A stretch of 64,000 bases of DNA from Bacillus sp. X1(2014) (GTDB lineage: Bacteria > Bacillota > Bacilli > Bacillales_B > DSM-18226): contig NZ_VEED01000002.1 in the NCBI RefSeq assembly GCF_007678255.1, positions 496,001-560,000 of the forward strand. The letters run 5' to 3'. The position numbers and the translations under genes are program-made. Below, in pieces: positions 17,418 through 26,090 of the stretch (positions are counted from its first letter, which is position 1; every line of letters begins with the position of its first letter). Under the pieces are notes generated by a model that saw only the letters and a program-made list of their open reading frames with translations, was not told where the DNA came from and did not search any database.

Positions 17418-18593
17418 TTATAAATGCTTTACGATCCGTTCGGCTGCTTGTCTGGCTCCAGAAATGTTACGAGCAATCGGGCCCATTTCAAGCTCTGCTA
17501 ATGCACCGGTAACATATAAATCCTGACCCCATTGTAAGGTTTTCGTTACGATAGGATACCCGCATTCCGCACAAGGTAAATCCAAAGTCTCCACGATTGG
17601 CAATATCCATTCACTTCCAGGTAGGCATGGTAAATATCCAGTTGCAAGCAGTACAGTCCCTGTTTTTGTAATAAATTTTCCATCCTTGTCCAAAAGATGA
17701 ATGCAAGCATTCTTAATATGACCTTGAACGATCTCCCCTTCTTCAACAACAAGGGATTCATTTTTGATACGATTTAATAGCTTTATATATAAGTCATGGG
17801 GAATGGAACCCCTATGTCTGGCACTTAAAATCTCCTCCCTCCTTTTTACATAACTTTTTTCATTTCGAAAAGCATTCTGCAGTTTTGGACCTAACCAGCC
17901 TGGGTCGCTATCAAAATCATGGATCCTGAACGAATGCCGTTTCAACAACTTGACTTGATTTGGGTACAGTTCACTCAACTTCAGTGCCAAATGAATAGAC
18001 GTAATTCCTCCCCCTACAATTGTAATGGGAAGCTTCATCCTTTCGAATTCAGGTATTGGTTCATCAAAAATATGATAAACACTTCCAGGAGATTGTTTAT
18101 CAAGATCCATTGCCCAATCCGGTATATTGAGCTGTTCGCTTATTCCAATGGCCAATACAAGCTTTTTCCCCTTTATTTCACGGCCGTTTTTCAACTGTAC
18201 CTGCCAGCCTTCAATTGTTTTAAATACCTCCTGTACCTCTCCTTGAACCCATGTCTTTCTTATCATTAGGTCATTTATAAGATGATCACAGTGAGCGTTA
18301 AACATTTCCAGTGATGGACGCTTATATTGACCAAAAAAGGCAGTACTTTGATGATAGGATCCCTTCTTTACAAATGATTGAAGGCTATACGGATCAACGT
18401 CCAAATGATGAACGGATGGGGAACGCAAATATGGCATCGAGATCACCTTCGTATTTCGCTTCCAATTCGCTAATGGTTCGTTATTACGGTCGATAATCGC
18501 AAGTTTATCCACCTTTGTTTTTCCCGTTTTCAGCATAAAAACTGCTAGCGTTACTCCTTGAATTCCACCGCCAATAATTACCCACTCATACAT
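17418..18593 (-). CDS. FAD/NAD(P)-binding oxidoreductase
   Basis: A 391-residue flavoprotein with two dinucleotide-binding motifs: WVIIGGGIQGVTLAVFML at the N-terminus (about 4-21) and ITIVGGGITSIHLAL near 194. The layout resembles the lysine/ornithine N-monooxygenase-like FAD proteins, but no substrate can be assigned. The ATG at 18593 is chosen since GGCGGTG lies just upstream. It follows a pseudogene and the zinc-independent rpsN, so it may be transcribed from the same Zur-controlled promoter. Its purpose in zinc starvation is unknown. Confidence 0.8.
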   Translation of the reverse strand: MYEWVIIGGGIQGVTLAVFMLKTGKTKVDKLAIIDRNNEPLANWKRNTKVISMPYLRSPSVHHLDVDPYSLQSFVKKGSYHQSTAFFGQYKRPSLEMFNAHCDHLINDLMIRKTWVQGEVQEVFKTIEGWQVQLKNGREIKGKKLVLAIGISEQLNIPDWAMDLDKQSPGSVYHIFDEPIPEFERMKLPITIVGGGITSIHLALKLSELYPNQVKLLKRHSFRIHDFDSDPGWLGPKLQNAFRNEKSYVKRREEILSARHRGSIPHDLYIKLLNRIKNESLVVEEGEIVQGHIKNACIHLLDKDGKFITKTGTVLLATGYLPCLPGSEWILPIVETLDLPCAECGYPIVTKTLQWGQDLYVTGALAELEMGPIARNISGARQAAERIVKHL

Positions 18594-18605
18594 AAAAAAC
18601 ACCGC

Positions 18606-18956
18606 CTATAACTGACTAAGAAACAAATGGTTATCCTTTCTTCCTTTCACATATCTCATCATCTCCGTACAATCAATCCACTTCGTGCGATTACACCTTT
18701 CCTCTATCACATGATCAATTTCTGCCTGTGACTCATCCATTAAATCCTTTATGTATGAAATATGGAGTGAAAAATGGTCTGCAGTCGCTTTAAATGGTGA
18801 CTTTTCACAAAGTAGCTGAATAAACTGCTCCTAATTTATAGCGATTTCCTCCAATTGATTTTCTTTACTCTCTATAAACTGATAGATTTCTCGCTTTCAA
18901 TCCGGTAATTTTAAAACAGCACTACGATGTAAAAATCCCCATAAAATTGGATTCAT
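18606..18956 (-). pseudogene. Gene of 116 residues broken by in-frame TGA and TAG
   Basis: GGAGGTG lies 6 bases before an ATG at 18956. The frame then runs 117 codons to a TAG at 18606, with only two interruptions: TGA at 18897-18899 (codon 20) and TAG at 18831-18833 (codon 42). The rest reads as normal protein (MNPILWGFLHRS at the start, MRYVKGRKDNHLFLSQL at the end). The family is not recognised. The stop of the gene lies 13 bases before the flavoprotein start, so the two were probably coupled. Because one stop is TAG, selenocysteine recoding does not explain it. Confidence 0.75.
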
Positions 18957-19030
18957 TCTGTACACCTCCATATTTCCAGATATGTTCAGACATCAAATTT
19001 CTCAATATGACGGCTGAACGAGTATAACAT

Positions 19031-19300
19031 TTACCAACTTGATTTCTTCACTCCCGGAATTTGCCCTTTATGAGAGTACTCCCTAAAAGCAATCCGAGAC
19101 ATTTTAAACTTTCTTAAATACCCTCTTGGTCTTCCAGTTACCTCACATCTATTCTTTAAACGTGTCGGTGATGAATCTCTAGGAAGTTTCCTTAGTGCCT
19201 CAAAGTCCCCTTTTTCTTTTAGCTCCATACGAAGTTCCGCGTACTTCTTCACCATTTCCTGACGTTTCTTTTCCTTTACTATTTTCGATTTTTTTGCCAT
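19031..19300 (-). CDS. rpsN: Ribosomal protein S14, zinc-independent form
   Basis: An 89-residue S14. The zinc form of Bacillus is about 61 residues with a CxxC...CxxC ribbon; this longer protein has a single cysteine ([10 protein letters not shown]) and no ribbon. It corresponds to the alternative S14 (RpsN2, YhzA type) used when zinc is short and regulated by Zur. The C-terminus [11 protein letters not shown] is typical. AGGAGG precedes the ATG. Two Zur-box-like sites lie upstream (19341 and 19468). Confidence 0.95.
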   Translation of the reverse strand: MAKKSKIVKEKKRQEMVKKYAELRMELKEKGDFEALRKLPRDSSPTRLKNRCEVTGRPRGYLRKFKMSRIAFREYSHKGQIPGVKKSSW

Positions 19301-19340
19301 TACTAGTACCTCCTATTATTATCATCCATCCTTATTTAAA

Positions 19341-19355
19341 ACGTAATAATTACGA
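19341..19355. promoter_or_regulatory. Zur box before rpsN
   Basis: ACGTAATAATTACGA, 14 of 15 to the consensus, about 40 bases before the rpsN start. Confidence 0.85.
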
Positions 19356-19467
19356 TTTATGTATTAAAAAAATAGATCAATATTGATCAATTTTGAAGTA
19401 TTTTTTGATTAAAAACAGGTTTATCATTCTCCTTTCCTTTGTTTTGATAATCGCATATTATTATAAA

Positions 19468-19482
19468 TCGTAATCATTACTA
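19468..19482. promoter_or_regulatory. Second Zur-box-like site upstream of rpsN
   Basis: TCGTAATCATTACTA, 14 of 15, preceded by AAA. Lies between rpsN and the end of the YcgQ-like gene. Confidence 0.75.
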
Positions 19483-19579
19483 TTTTCAAGTTTTTCTTCA
19501 GGAAAACCGATATTACTTTGACCAACCGGACGTCAATTGGTCCAATCATGTTGTTCACATCTTTCTTATTAGAAAAACA

Positions 19580-19933
19580 TTACTCTTTGAAAGGGATATG
19601 AACGGTATCAATAAAATCATTTAAAACCAGAGACAATATAATCACAAAGATGAATAAAGAAGATTTCATGAAGATACTGAACAGTGAAGAAGATGGATCA
19701 CAAACTTCACAATCGCAATCTGCCCCATTTAAATCGCTGTTCAAAAGACGGAAAAAACCGATGATAAAAAGGCTTATCATTGCAAACAACAAAAAAGGAA
19801 TCATCTTGGGTTCCAGTATAATCAAGATTTTGTTTGATACATAAAGCTTAAAAATTACTAAACTAAAACCAATTAAAAGGATTCCTTGTAATTCATTATT
19901 AAATTGCCAAATAGGAACTTGCTTTTTCTTCAT
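19580..19933 (-). CDS. Short YcgQ/TIGR03943-like membrane protein
   Basis: A 117-residue protein with three hydrophobic segments (about 15-32, 41-62, 84-108) and a cysteine cluster CDCEVC (about 73-78). It follows the permease by 3 bases. In Firmicutes, YcgR-type permeases are usually paired with YcgQ/TIGR03943 proteins that also have a soluble C-terminal domain of about 150 residues. That domain is missing here, so this is either a shortened form or the intact N-terminal part of a reduced gene. The fragment at 24690-25407 shows what the missing domain looks like. A role in divalent metal transport is inferred from the Zur box. Confidence 0.6.
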   Translation of the reverse strand: MKKKQVPIWQFNNELQGILLIGFSLVIFKLYVSNKILIILEPKMIPFLLFAMISLFIIGFFRLLNSDLNGADCDCEVCDPSSSLFSIFMKSSLFIFVIILSLVLNDFIDTVHIPFKE

Positions 19934-19936
19934 TCT

Positions 19937-20953
19937 TTAAAAACCTCCATTTATTAGGTGGGCTGCCAGCAAGGATAGAATAAGTACTGTTATCGTAACA
20001 ACAAGAAAATAAAATATGACAAATTTAATCTTGAATGAAGATAACATCACAAATACATTCTTTAAATCCAAAATGGGACCATAAACTAAAAAAGCTAATA
20101 TTGCACCTGGATGAAATACATGTCCTAGAGAAGCCGCAACAAATGCATCTGCTTCTGAACAAAGTGAAAGAATAAAGGCAAACGCCATCATCATGATTGT
20201 TGAGTTTACCGGGTCTTTTGCCGGTACAATTAGGGTAGATTGATGAACATAAACTTGAGCAATACTTGCAAGAAATGCTCCAATCATAAACACCTTTCCT
20301 ACAGCAAAAAATTCCTGGCAAGTATGATGCAATACCCCCTTTAGCTTTGAAGATCCTCGGTTTTGATTTAATGACCTGTAAAGAGTCAAATCCTCCATAT
20401 TATTCTTCAGAATGTTCACTTTGTTAAAACTAACATATATTACTGTTCCCGCAATAACAGCTGTAAATATACACAAAATAAATCGTCCGTATAAAATTTC
20501 AGGCTGATGTTGAAAGGCATAATAGGTAGAACCAAATACAACAAAATTCATTATTGGTGCTCCAATCAAAAGTATGGTCCCGGCATGCACTGGCATCCCC
20601 TTTTGAATCAATCTTCTGACTACCGGGATAATTGCACATTCACACACAGGAATGATGACAGATGCAAGTAATGCTGTCATCATTGCAGGGATTGGCCTTT
20701 TGGGGATCAATCTCTGAATGATATCTTCGGATACAAATATTTGAATCACCGATGCCATAAATGCACCAATGACGATAAAAGGAAGTGCTTCGAGTAATAT
20801 CCCAAGAAAAACAACAAATACAGTCTTCCATTCATCTTGAAAAACAACTCCTATGATTTGAGGGATTTCATCATTTCCAAAGAAAAAAAGATACACAATA
20901 AACAAAAATAAACCAAATAGGAATATGTCCTTTAAAGAAGATGAAATTGTCAT
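19937..20953 (-). CDS. YcgR/UPF0718-family permease
   Basis: A 338-residue membrane protein with about 8-9 hydrophobic segments. It has the family motifs CECAIIPVVRRLIQKGMPV (about 104-122), APIMNFVVFGSTYYAF (about 132-147) and LCSEADAFVAASLG (about 262-275). Charged and cysteine residues inside the membrane suggest ion or metal transport, but the substrate is not known to me. GGGGC precedes the ATG. A Zur-like site at 20972-20986 sits in the promoter and the YcgQ-like partner follows, so the pair likely answers to zinc starvation. Confidence 0.85.
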   Translation of the reverse strand: MTISSSLKDIFLFGLFLFIVYLFFFGNDEIPQIIGVVFQDEWKTVFVVFLGILLEALPFIVIGAFMASVIQIFVSEDIIQRLIPKRPIPAMMTALLASVIIPVCECAIIPVVRRLIQKGMPVHAGTILLIGAPIMNFVVFGSTYYAFQHQPEILYGRFILCIFTAVIAGTVIYVSFNKVNILKNNMEDLTLYRSLNQNRGSSKLKGVLHHTCQEFFAVGKVFMIGAFLASIAQVYVHQSTLIVPAKDPVNSTIMMMAFAFILSLCSEADAFVAASLGHVFHPGAILAFLVYGPILDLKNVFVMLSSFKIKFVIFYFLVVTITVLILSLLAAHLINGGF

Positions 20954-20971
20954 AATATAGCCCCTTTTAAA

Positions 20972-20986
20972 ACGAAATAATTACGA
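20972..20986. promoter_or_regulatory. Zur-box-like site before the permease
   Basis: ACGAAATAATTACGA, 13 of 15 to the consensus with TTT flank; 19 bases before the permease ATG. Confidence 0.75.
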
Positions 20987-21090
20987 TTTATTATTACGCT
21001 TGTCTTCTTTAAGACATTCCTGTTTTTTGTGAACCAACAAAAAGGATATCATCTGAGTTGAATTTTTTCAGAAAATGTTGACAATGTAAT

Positions 21091-21105
21091 TCGTAATCAT
21101 TACTA
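21091..21105. promoter_or_regulatory. Zur box in the znu promoter (distal)
   Basis: TCGTAATCATTACTA, 14 of 15, in the divergent permease/znuC region. Confidence 0.8.
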
Positions 21106-21120
21106 TTATTAAAGTATAAA

Positions 21121-21135
21121 TCGTAATCATTACGA
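21121..21135. promoter_or_regulatory. Zur box in the znu promoter (perfect)
   Basis: TCGTAATCATTACGA is a perfect match, preceded by AAA, about 50 bases before the znuC GTG. The two sites lie 30 bases apart, centre to centre. Confidence 0.92.
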
Positions 21136-21185
21136 ATAACTTTTATTGTAATCTTTGAATCTAGTGTTTGAAAGGAATGGATTAA

Positions 21186-21995
21186 GTGAAAAATGCAATT
21201 ACACTTAATAACGTGAATGTCCACCTTGGAGGAGAATGGATTCTTCGAAATTTGTCATTCAATGTAGCCTTTGGAGAATTTATGGGAATTATCGGACCAA
21301 ATGGAGCAGGTAAGACAACCTTACTGCGGGTGTTATTAGGAATGATTCAACCACAGGATGGAACGGTGAAAGTAGGTGGGAAAAATATTAAGTCTGCGGG
21401 ATCTTCTTTGATTGGGTACGTTCCTCAATCGCGTCAGATTGATCCGGAAACTCCTATTCAGGGGAGAGATTTTGTAAGCTTTGGATTGCCGCATAAATAT
21501 AGGCCTTGGTTAACAAAGCAAGACCGTATACTGGTAGAAGAAGTTTTACGTTTGACAGATTCAGAAAAATATGCAGATAAACCACTAGGTAAACTTTCAG
21601 GTGGGGAAAGACAACGACTGTTTTTAGCACAAGCACTACTTCGAGACCCCAGGGTGTTATTACTCGATGAACCGACCTCTAACCTTGATCCTGGTGCTCA
21701 AGAAAACCTTGCAGCTGTAGTTCAACGAGTCAACCAGGAACGTGGAATCAGTGTAGTATTTGTAAGTCATGATGTGAATTTAATCTCTAAATATGCGCAT
21801 CAGATCTTGTACTTAACACGTGAAAAATATGTAAAAGGAACAGTTGAAGATGTGATGCAACCTGAAGTATTAACGAAGTTATATGGTGTACCGGTTGAAG
21901 TGATGAGGTCGGGTGCAAAGTTTCTGATGTCCTCTCCAAATTTAATGGAACCTGTAACACCTATCTGCGTTCATCCACATCCTGAAGTTTCATAG
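21186..21995 (+). CDS. znuC: Zinc ABC transporter ATPase
   Basis: A 269-residue ABC ATPase. Walker [12 protein letters not shown] (about 37-47), signature LSGGERQR (about 138-145), Walker B VLLLDEPTSNLD (about 156-167) and the switch histidine in VSHD. The C-terminus has a short His-containing tail (CVHPHP). It is the first gene of znuC-znuB-znuA-zur, giving the standard metal ABC importer of the ZnuABC/AdcCBA type. GTG start with AAAGGA upstream. Two Zur boxes lie directly before it. Confidence 0.95.
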   Translation: MKNAITLNNVNVHLGGEWILRNLSFNVAFGEFMGIIGPNGAGKTTLLRVLLGMIQPQDGTVKVGGKNIKSAGSSLIGYVPQSRQIDPETPIQGRDFVSFGLPHKYRPWLTKQDRILVEEVLRLTDSEKYADKPLGKLSGGERQRLFLAQALLRDPRVLLLDEPTSNLDPGAQENLAAVVQRVNQERGISVVFVSHDVNLISKYAHQILYLTREKYVKGTVEDVMQPEVLTKLYGVPVEVMRSGAKFLMSSPNLMEPVTPICVHPHPEVS

Positions 21996-22005
21996 GAGGT
22001 AAATG

Positions 22006-22851
22006 ATGTTTCAATATGATTTTATGCAACATGCTTTTGTAGCGGGAACGTTAGTTGCAATTATGTGTGGTGTAATTGGGGTCTATGTCATTGCAAGAGG
22101 TGTATCTTTCATTGCCCACATGTTCTCAGAAATCGGATTTGCTGGAGCTTCGTTCGCTATGTATATGGGTTGGAACCCAATAAACGGATTACTGCTTTTT
22201 ACCACCACTAGTGCATTGGCGATTGGTCAATTGGGTACTAAAGTGTTTCGAAGGGATCTGTCCATCAATGTGATCATAAGTATTTTTCTTGGATTTGGAC
22301 TGCTTTTCTTATCCTTATCGACTAAGAATGCGTCAAATGCATTTTCTATCCTCTTTGGCAGTGTGTTAAGTATCAGTACACAGCAAGTATGGGAGGTTTT
22401 AGGTTTATCTATTGGGGTTTTGATTTTGCTTTTAATAGGGTTTAAGATGTTAACCTTTGATTCCTTTGATCCTGTAGGTGCTGAGGCTGCAGGTTTGCCC
22501 GTTCGTTTTATCTCAATTTTCTTTTTACTTATTCTCTCGATTGCAGTGGTTGGCGCTGTACAAATTGTAGGTGCCCTTCTTGTATTCACCCTGATGACCA
22601 CACCCGCTGCAGCAGCTCGTCACTTAAGTCAAAAAGTGTCACGAATGATTCTATTTTCTGTTCTTCTTGCTGTTATCGGGTTATGGTTGGGACTAGTGAT
22701 TGCATATTATACGAATCTACCAGTTAGTTTCTTTATTACCGCTATACAGGGAAGCTTTTATTTCGCTGCACTAGGTTGGAGGAACTATCATGAACGGCTA
22801 CGGATAAAAGAGTCTTTAGATGAAACCAGTACAAAGACAGCAGCATCTTAA
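22006..22851 (+). CDS. znuB: Zinc ABC transporter permease
   Basis: About 281 residues with 8 or more membrane segments of the ABC-3 permease family that imports zinc or manganese. The conserved cytoplasmic coupling region reads FDPVGAEAAGLPVRF (about 154-168). AGGAGG precedes two consecutive ATG codons; the second (22006) has the better 6-base spacing, while 22003 is also possible. It begins only 7-10 bases after znuC. Confidence 0.95.
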   Translation: MFQYDFMQHAFVAGTLVAIMCGVIGVYVIARGVSFIAHMFSEIGFAGASFAMYMGWNPINGLLLFTTTSALAIGQLGTKVFRRDLSINVIISIFLGFGLLFLSLSTKNASNAFSILFGSVLSISTQQVWEVLGLSIGVLILLLIGFKMLTFDSFDPVGAEAAGLPVRFISIFFLLILSIAVVGAVQIVGALLVFTLMTTPAAAARHLSQKVSRMILFSVLLAVIGLWLGLVIAYYTNLPVSFFITAIQGSFYFAALGWRNYHERLRIKESLDETSTKTAAS

Positions 22852-22900
22852 TCAAGCTATTTAAAGGGATAACTATTTAAAATAAAGGAGAAATATTAAA

Positions 22901-23833
22901 ATGGAAAACAAAATCATGCGAAAAAAATGGTATTCACTTTTAGCTGTAGGATGTTCTGCTTCCCTTCTACTTCTGTCAGGTTGTGCTGATTCATCAAAAA
23001 CAACAACTTCAGCACCAGATGGTTCTGATTCTAAAATTAAAATCGTTGCTGCTGAGAATTTTTACGGGGAAGTAGCAAAAGCTGTAGGAGGAAATCGTGT
23101 AGAAGTTACGTCGATTTTAGATAATCCTAACGTTGATCCACATGATTATGAACCTACTGCTGAAACCTCGAAATTAGTCAATGATGCGCAAATTATCGTG
23201 TATAATGGCGCTGGATACGACGCGTGGATGGATAAGGTGATCAAATCTTCATCTTCTGCCAGTTCAAAATCTGCAATTCAAGTAGCTGAGGACATCATGG
23301 GCGTAAAGGAAGGAGAGAATGAACATGTTTGGTATGACCCAACAACCATGCCTAAATTAGCTATCAAATTGGCGGATGATTTATCCAAACTAGATCCGAC
23401 CCAGAAGGAAGCTTTTAATAAAAGAGCCCAAACTTTTATAAAATCGCTTGATCCATTGAAAGAGAAAGTTCAAAAATTAAAGCAAGAATCTGCAACTAAT
23501 ATAAGTGTTTCTGAACCAATCTTTGACTACATGGCTCAAGCTTTAAATTTAAAGATTAATGATTCTAAGTTTGCTAGAGCAATAGACGAGGGTACTGATC
23601 CTGCACCAGCAGATATCGCAGCTTTGCAAAATGATTTAAATGGAAAGAAAGTTAAATTACTTGTCCATAATACTCAAAATTCAACTCCAGTGGTAGATAA
23701 TATCGTTAAACTTGCAAATTCCAACAGTATACCAATTGTAAAGGTAACCGAGACTGAGCCAAAAGGGAAAAATTATCTCCAATGGATGGTAGATCAACTG
23801 GACGATGTTGCAAAGGCAATAGATAGTAAGTAA
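22901..23833 (+). CDS. znuA: Zinc ABC transporter substrate-binding lipoprotein
   Basis: A 310-residue lipoprotein of the cluster A-I metal receptors. A signal peptide ends in the lipobox LLSGC (Cys 28). The likely ligands are His in DPHDYEPT (about 84-91), His in ENEHVWYDP (about 138-146), and an acidic residue in the C-terminal part. The His-rich loop seen in many ZnuA proteins is absent, so manganese cannot be excluded by sequence alone, but the Zur boxes and neighbours favour zinc. AAAGGAG precedes the ATG. Confidence 0.93.
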   Translation: MENKIMRKKWYSLLAVGCSASLLLLSGCADSSKTTTSAPDGSDSKIKIVAAENFYGEVAKAVGGNRVEVTSILDNPNVDPHDYEPTAETSKLVNDAQIIVYNGAGYDAWMDKVIKSSSSASSKSAIQVAEDIMGVKEGENEHVWYDPTTMPKLAIKLADDLSKLDPTQKEAFNKRAQTFIKSLDPLKEKVQKLKQESATNISVSEPIFDYMAQALNLKINDSKFARAIDEGTDPAPADIAALQNDLNGKKVKLLVHNTQNSTPVVDNIVKLANSNSIPIVKVTETEPKGKNYLQWMVDQLDDVAKAIDSK

Positions 23834-23851
23834 CTTGGAGATGTTAATTAG

Positions 23852-24262
23852 ATGAATGCGAATAGCGCTTTACAGTTGTTAAAGGTAAAGGGTTATAAAT
23901 ACACTGGTAAAAGAGAATTAATAATGCATCGTATTTATAATGAAAATCGATATTTGTCTGCAAAAGAAGTGTTTGGATTTATGCAAAAAGATTATCCAAA
24001 CCTAAGCATTGACACTATTTACCGAAATCTATCCTTGTTTGAGGAGCTTAGTATATTAGAATCGACAGAATTTGAAGGAGAAAGGCTTTTTCGTTTTGCT
24101 AGTTCAAATGATCACCATCAGCATCATATAATTTGCATCAAATGCCGGAAAACGATACCTTTTGAGGGATGTCCTATGAATAACATATCTAATGTACCAG
24201 ATGGTTTTGAGATTACTGGACATAAATTTGAAATTTATGGTTATTGTAAGGATTGTGATTAG
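23852..24262 (+). CDS. zur: Fur-family repressor, Zur type
   Basis: A 136-residue Fur-family regulator. The N-terminal winged helix includes LSIDTIYRNLSLFEELSILES (about 51-71). The metal-sensing region reads DHHQHHIICIKCRK (about 88-101), and CxxC pairs (CIKC and CKDC at the C-terminus) form the structural zinc site. It is the last gene of the znu operon, 18 bases after znuA, so it is probably autoregulated by the Zur boxes at 21091 and 21121 and controls the other boxes of the island. It may be an island-borne second copy, if the host chromosome keeps its own Zur. Confidence 0.9.
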   Translation: MNANSALQLLKVKGYKYTGKRELIMHRIYNENRYLSAKEVFGFMQKDYPNLSIDTIYRNLSLFEELSILESTEFEGERLFRFASSNDHHQHHIICIKCRKTIPFEGCPMNNISNVPDGFEITGHKFEIYGYCKDCD

Positions 24263-24485
24263 TAGATAAAACCTTTTGGGTAAAATAGGCGTGTATGCCC
24301 CCCCCCTCGACGTCACACACCACTGCACGTTCTTAATCGGCAATGCTATTAAATTACGTTAGAATTTCATAACTTAAAGACTTTGAGCCCTCCTTGACTC
24401 AAGAATGAATTATCGAGGGTTTTTTGGATTGAGCTATAGACGATTCTCTAATATTTCCTTTTCCTTAGTCATAATCAGCACTTAA
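24263..24485. other. Intergenic stretch with a poly-C run
   Basis: No gene seen. It holds a run of nine C at 24298-24306 and a weak hairpin (CCCTC near 24388, GAGGG near 24414) followed by TTTTTT, which may end the znu-zur transcript. Confidence 0.5.
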
Positions 24486-24689
24486 GTTTATGCGTCTACT
24501 TATTTTGCATTTAAAAGCACACCTTATGTAGCCAATGCAAGGATGTTTGTAGGATTTATAAGTTCCATTATTATTGGATTAATCATTTACAGACGTTTTA
24601 AAGGTGAAAATATTCTAAAAGTGCAGAAGGAAGACCATCACCACCACAATCACCATAGAGGAAATAAAACTATTAAAAACACTCTATGA
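24486..24689 (+). pseudogene. Internal fragment of a second YcgR-like permease
   Basis: An open frame without a start reads VYASTYFAFKSTPYVANARM and then a membrane segment. It matches by eye the VFGSTYYAFQHQPEILYGRF region of the intact permease at 19937-20953, including NILK further on. It then enters a His-rich stretch (DHHHHNHH) and stops at 24687-24689. About two thirds of the permease is missing on both sides. Confidence 0.75.
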
Positions 24690-25407
24690 TTGTGACGGAG
24701 ATCATACCTATCCTTCCTCTTTCGGGAAAAGTGTGTTTCTTTATTTATTGTTTATTATTCCTATAACGACAGGATTTCTTTTCTCGAACAATGTTTTGGG
24801 CAGCTCTGTTGCAATGAATAGAACAATTAAATTGGGAGCTACCTCTCAACTGACTGAACAAAATAAAACTATAAATAACAGTTCAAAAATACAATCATCA
24901 TCTAATACCAATACATCGAATACATCAACGAACACACAAAGTGTACTGGATAATCAACCTGAGCCTTTAACTCAAAAAGAATATGATGCGTTGAAGAATA
25001 AAATACTAAAGGCTAATAGCCTTAATATATACGATAACCAATATGTAAACATAATGAACATTATTCAAGATAATCTAAATGCAATGATTGGAAAAACGGT
25101 AACCACAAAAGGATTTGTGTATCGGGAAAAAGAATTTATGCAAAACCAGATTATTGTTGCTCGATTTGGAATCACATGTTGTGTTGCAGATGCCTCCGTA
25201 TATGGAATGATGGCAAAAGGAGAGGTCGCTGCATTGCCAAAGGATAAATGGGTTCAAGTAACAGGAAAGATTGAGCAAACCCAATTCGATGGGGAAACAA
25301 TTCCCGTTATAAAAATTGACCAACTTTCAAAAATTACTGCTCCACAGCAGCCCTATGTGTTTGATGTCGGCATTAAAATTGAATTGACCTTAGCAATAAT
25401 AAATTAA
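24690..25407 (+). pseudogene. 5'-truncated YcgQ/TIGR03943 C-terminal domain
   Basis: The frame begins without a good start (a GTG at 24733 is the first candidate). It reads one membrane segment (FLYLLFIIPITTGFLF), a Ser/Thr/Asn-rich linker and a soluble domain with the family segments KTVTTKGFVYRE and FGITCCVADASVYGMM, up to VTGKIEQTQFDGETIPVI. This is the C-terminal part of a TIGR03943 protein. A deletion appears to have joined it to the preceding permease fragment. A short membrane-anchored product from 24733 could still be made, but I find no good ribosome site. Confidence 0.7.
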
Positions 25408-25560
25408 ACCTCCTGATTAATACCAGATATTTTATGAAATTTGGCTTTTTGCAGTTGCTGGCATTGGAGGATAGAAGAGTTGGGATTATTATTTTTATTG
25501 CAAAATGTTTACAAACTATTAGCTAGTTTAGTTGAAATGAAACTTTTCACAAAAACTAAT

Positions 25561-25587
25561 ACTAAAGCACTAAAGTAGTGCTTTAGT
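25561..25587 (+). terminator. Strong hairpin before the integrase remnant
   Basis: Perfect 12-bp stem (ACTAAAGCACTA / TAGTGCTTTAGT) with a 3-base loop. The T tract is weak, so termination is uncertain. Confidence 0.4.
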
Positions 25588-25964
25588 TTCAAAAATCAAA
25601 CTACTACCCTTGAAAAGGAATTTAAAAAATTATATAAACGGCATTTAGAATATAAGCTTTTACTAGGTCAAGAATTTAATGATTTAGATTTAGTTTTTGC
25701 TCAAAGAAACGGAAAACTCGTCCAACCAACTGAAATGCACAGGAACTATCGTAAGGTTGTCGAAGCCAGGGGATTGCCTTATATAAGGTTTCATGATTTA
25801 AGGCACACTCACGCCACTTTAATGTTGCAACAAGGGGTCCATCCTAAAGTGGTTTCTGAAAGATTAGGCCATTCGACTTCGGTATTACTATGGACACTTA
25901 TACTCACGTTTTACCGAATATGCAAAAAGAAGCCGCTCAACAATTTGAGCAGCTCATAAAATAA
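25579..25964 (+). pseudogene. int: Tyrosine recombinase (phage integrase) C-terminal remnant
   Basis: The first part reads KEFKKLYKRHLEY, then DLVFAQRNG, then the catalytic HDLRHTHATLML and GVHPKVVSERLGHS. After the LGHS motif the frame shifts by one base, and the other frame continues MDTYTHVLPNMQKEAAQQ with the catalytic tyrosine, ending at a TAA at 25962-25964. The N-terminal two thirds are missing. Truncation plus frameshift mean it is dead. It lies 127 bases from the right tRNA fragment, as expected for the integrase end of an integrated element. Confidence 0.9.
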
Positions 25965-25988
25965 AAGACATTTATAAAAAAATCTTTT

Positions 25989-26005
25989 GTGACCAATTGG
26001 TGATC
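25989..26005. repeat. Possible integrase arm-type site, right
   Basis: Counterpart of 8923-8939 (13 of 17 identical), 85 bases inside the right tRNA fragment. Speculative. Confidence 0.3.
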
Positions 26006-26090
26006 AAAGACAAATTTTATCCACTTAACTTTACTAAAATTTCCCTTATTAACTTCATAAAAATTCCTCAAAAAACCTTATATATCAAGG

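Noticed and set aside
18897..18899. TGA read as selenocysteine
   Set aside because: The same frame also has a TAG at 18831-18833, no bacterial SECIS hairpin is evident, and the gene fits ordinary decay.
20025..20321. Cys-rich minus-strand frame inside the permease gene
   Set aside because: Shadow frame of the clearly coding YcgR-like permease; its cysteines come from out-of-frame codons.
24298..24306. Poly-C run as phase-variation switch
   Set aside because: It lies in a non-coding gap after zur with no promoter or gene that it would switch. A sequencing artefact is also possible.
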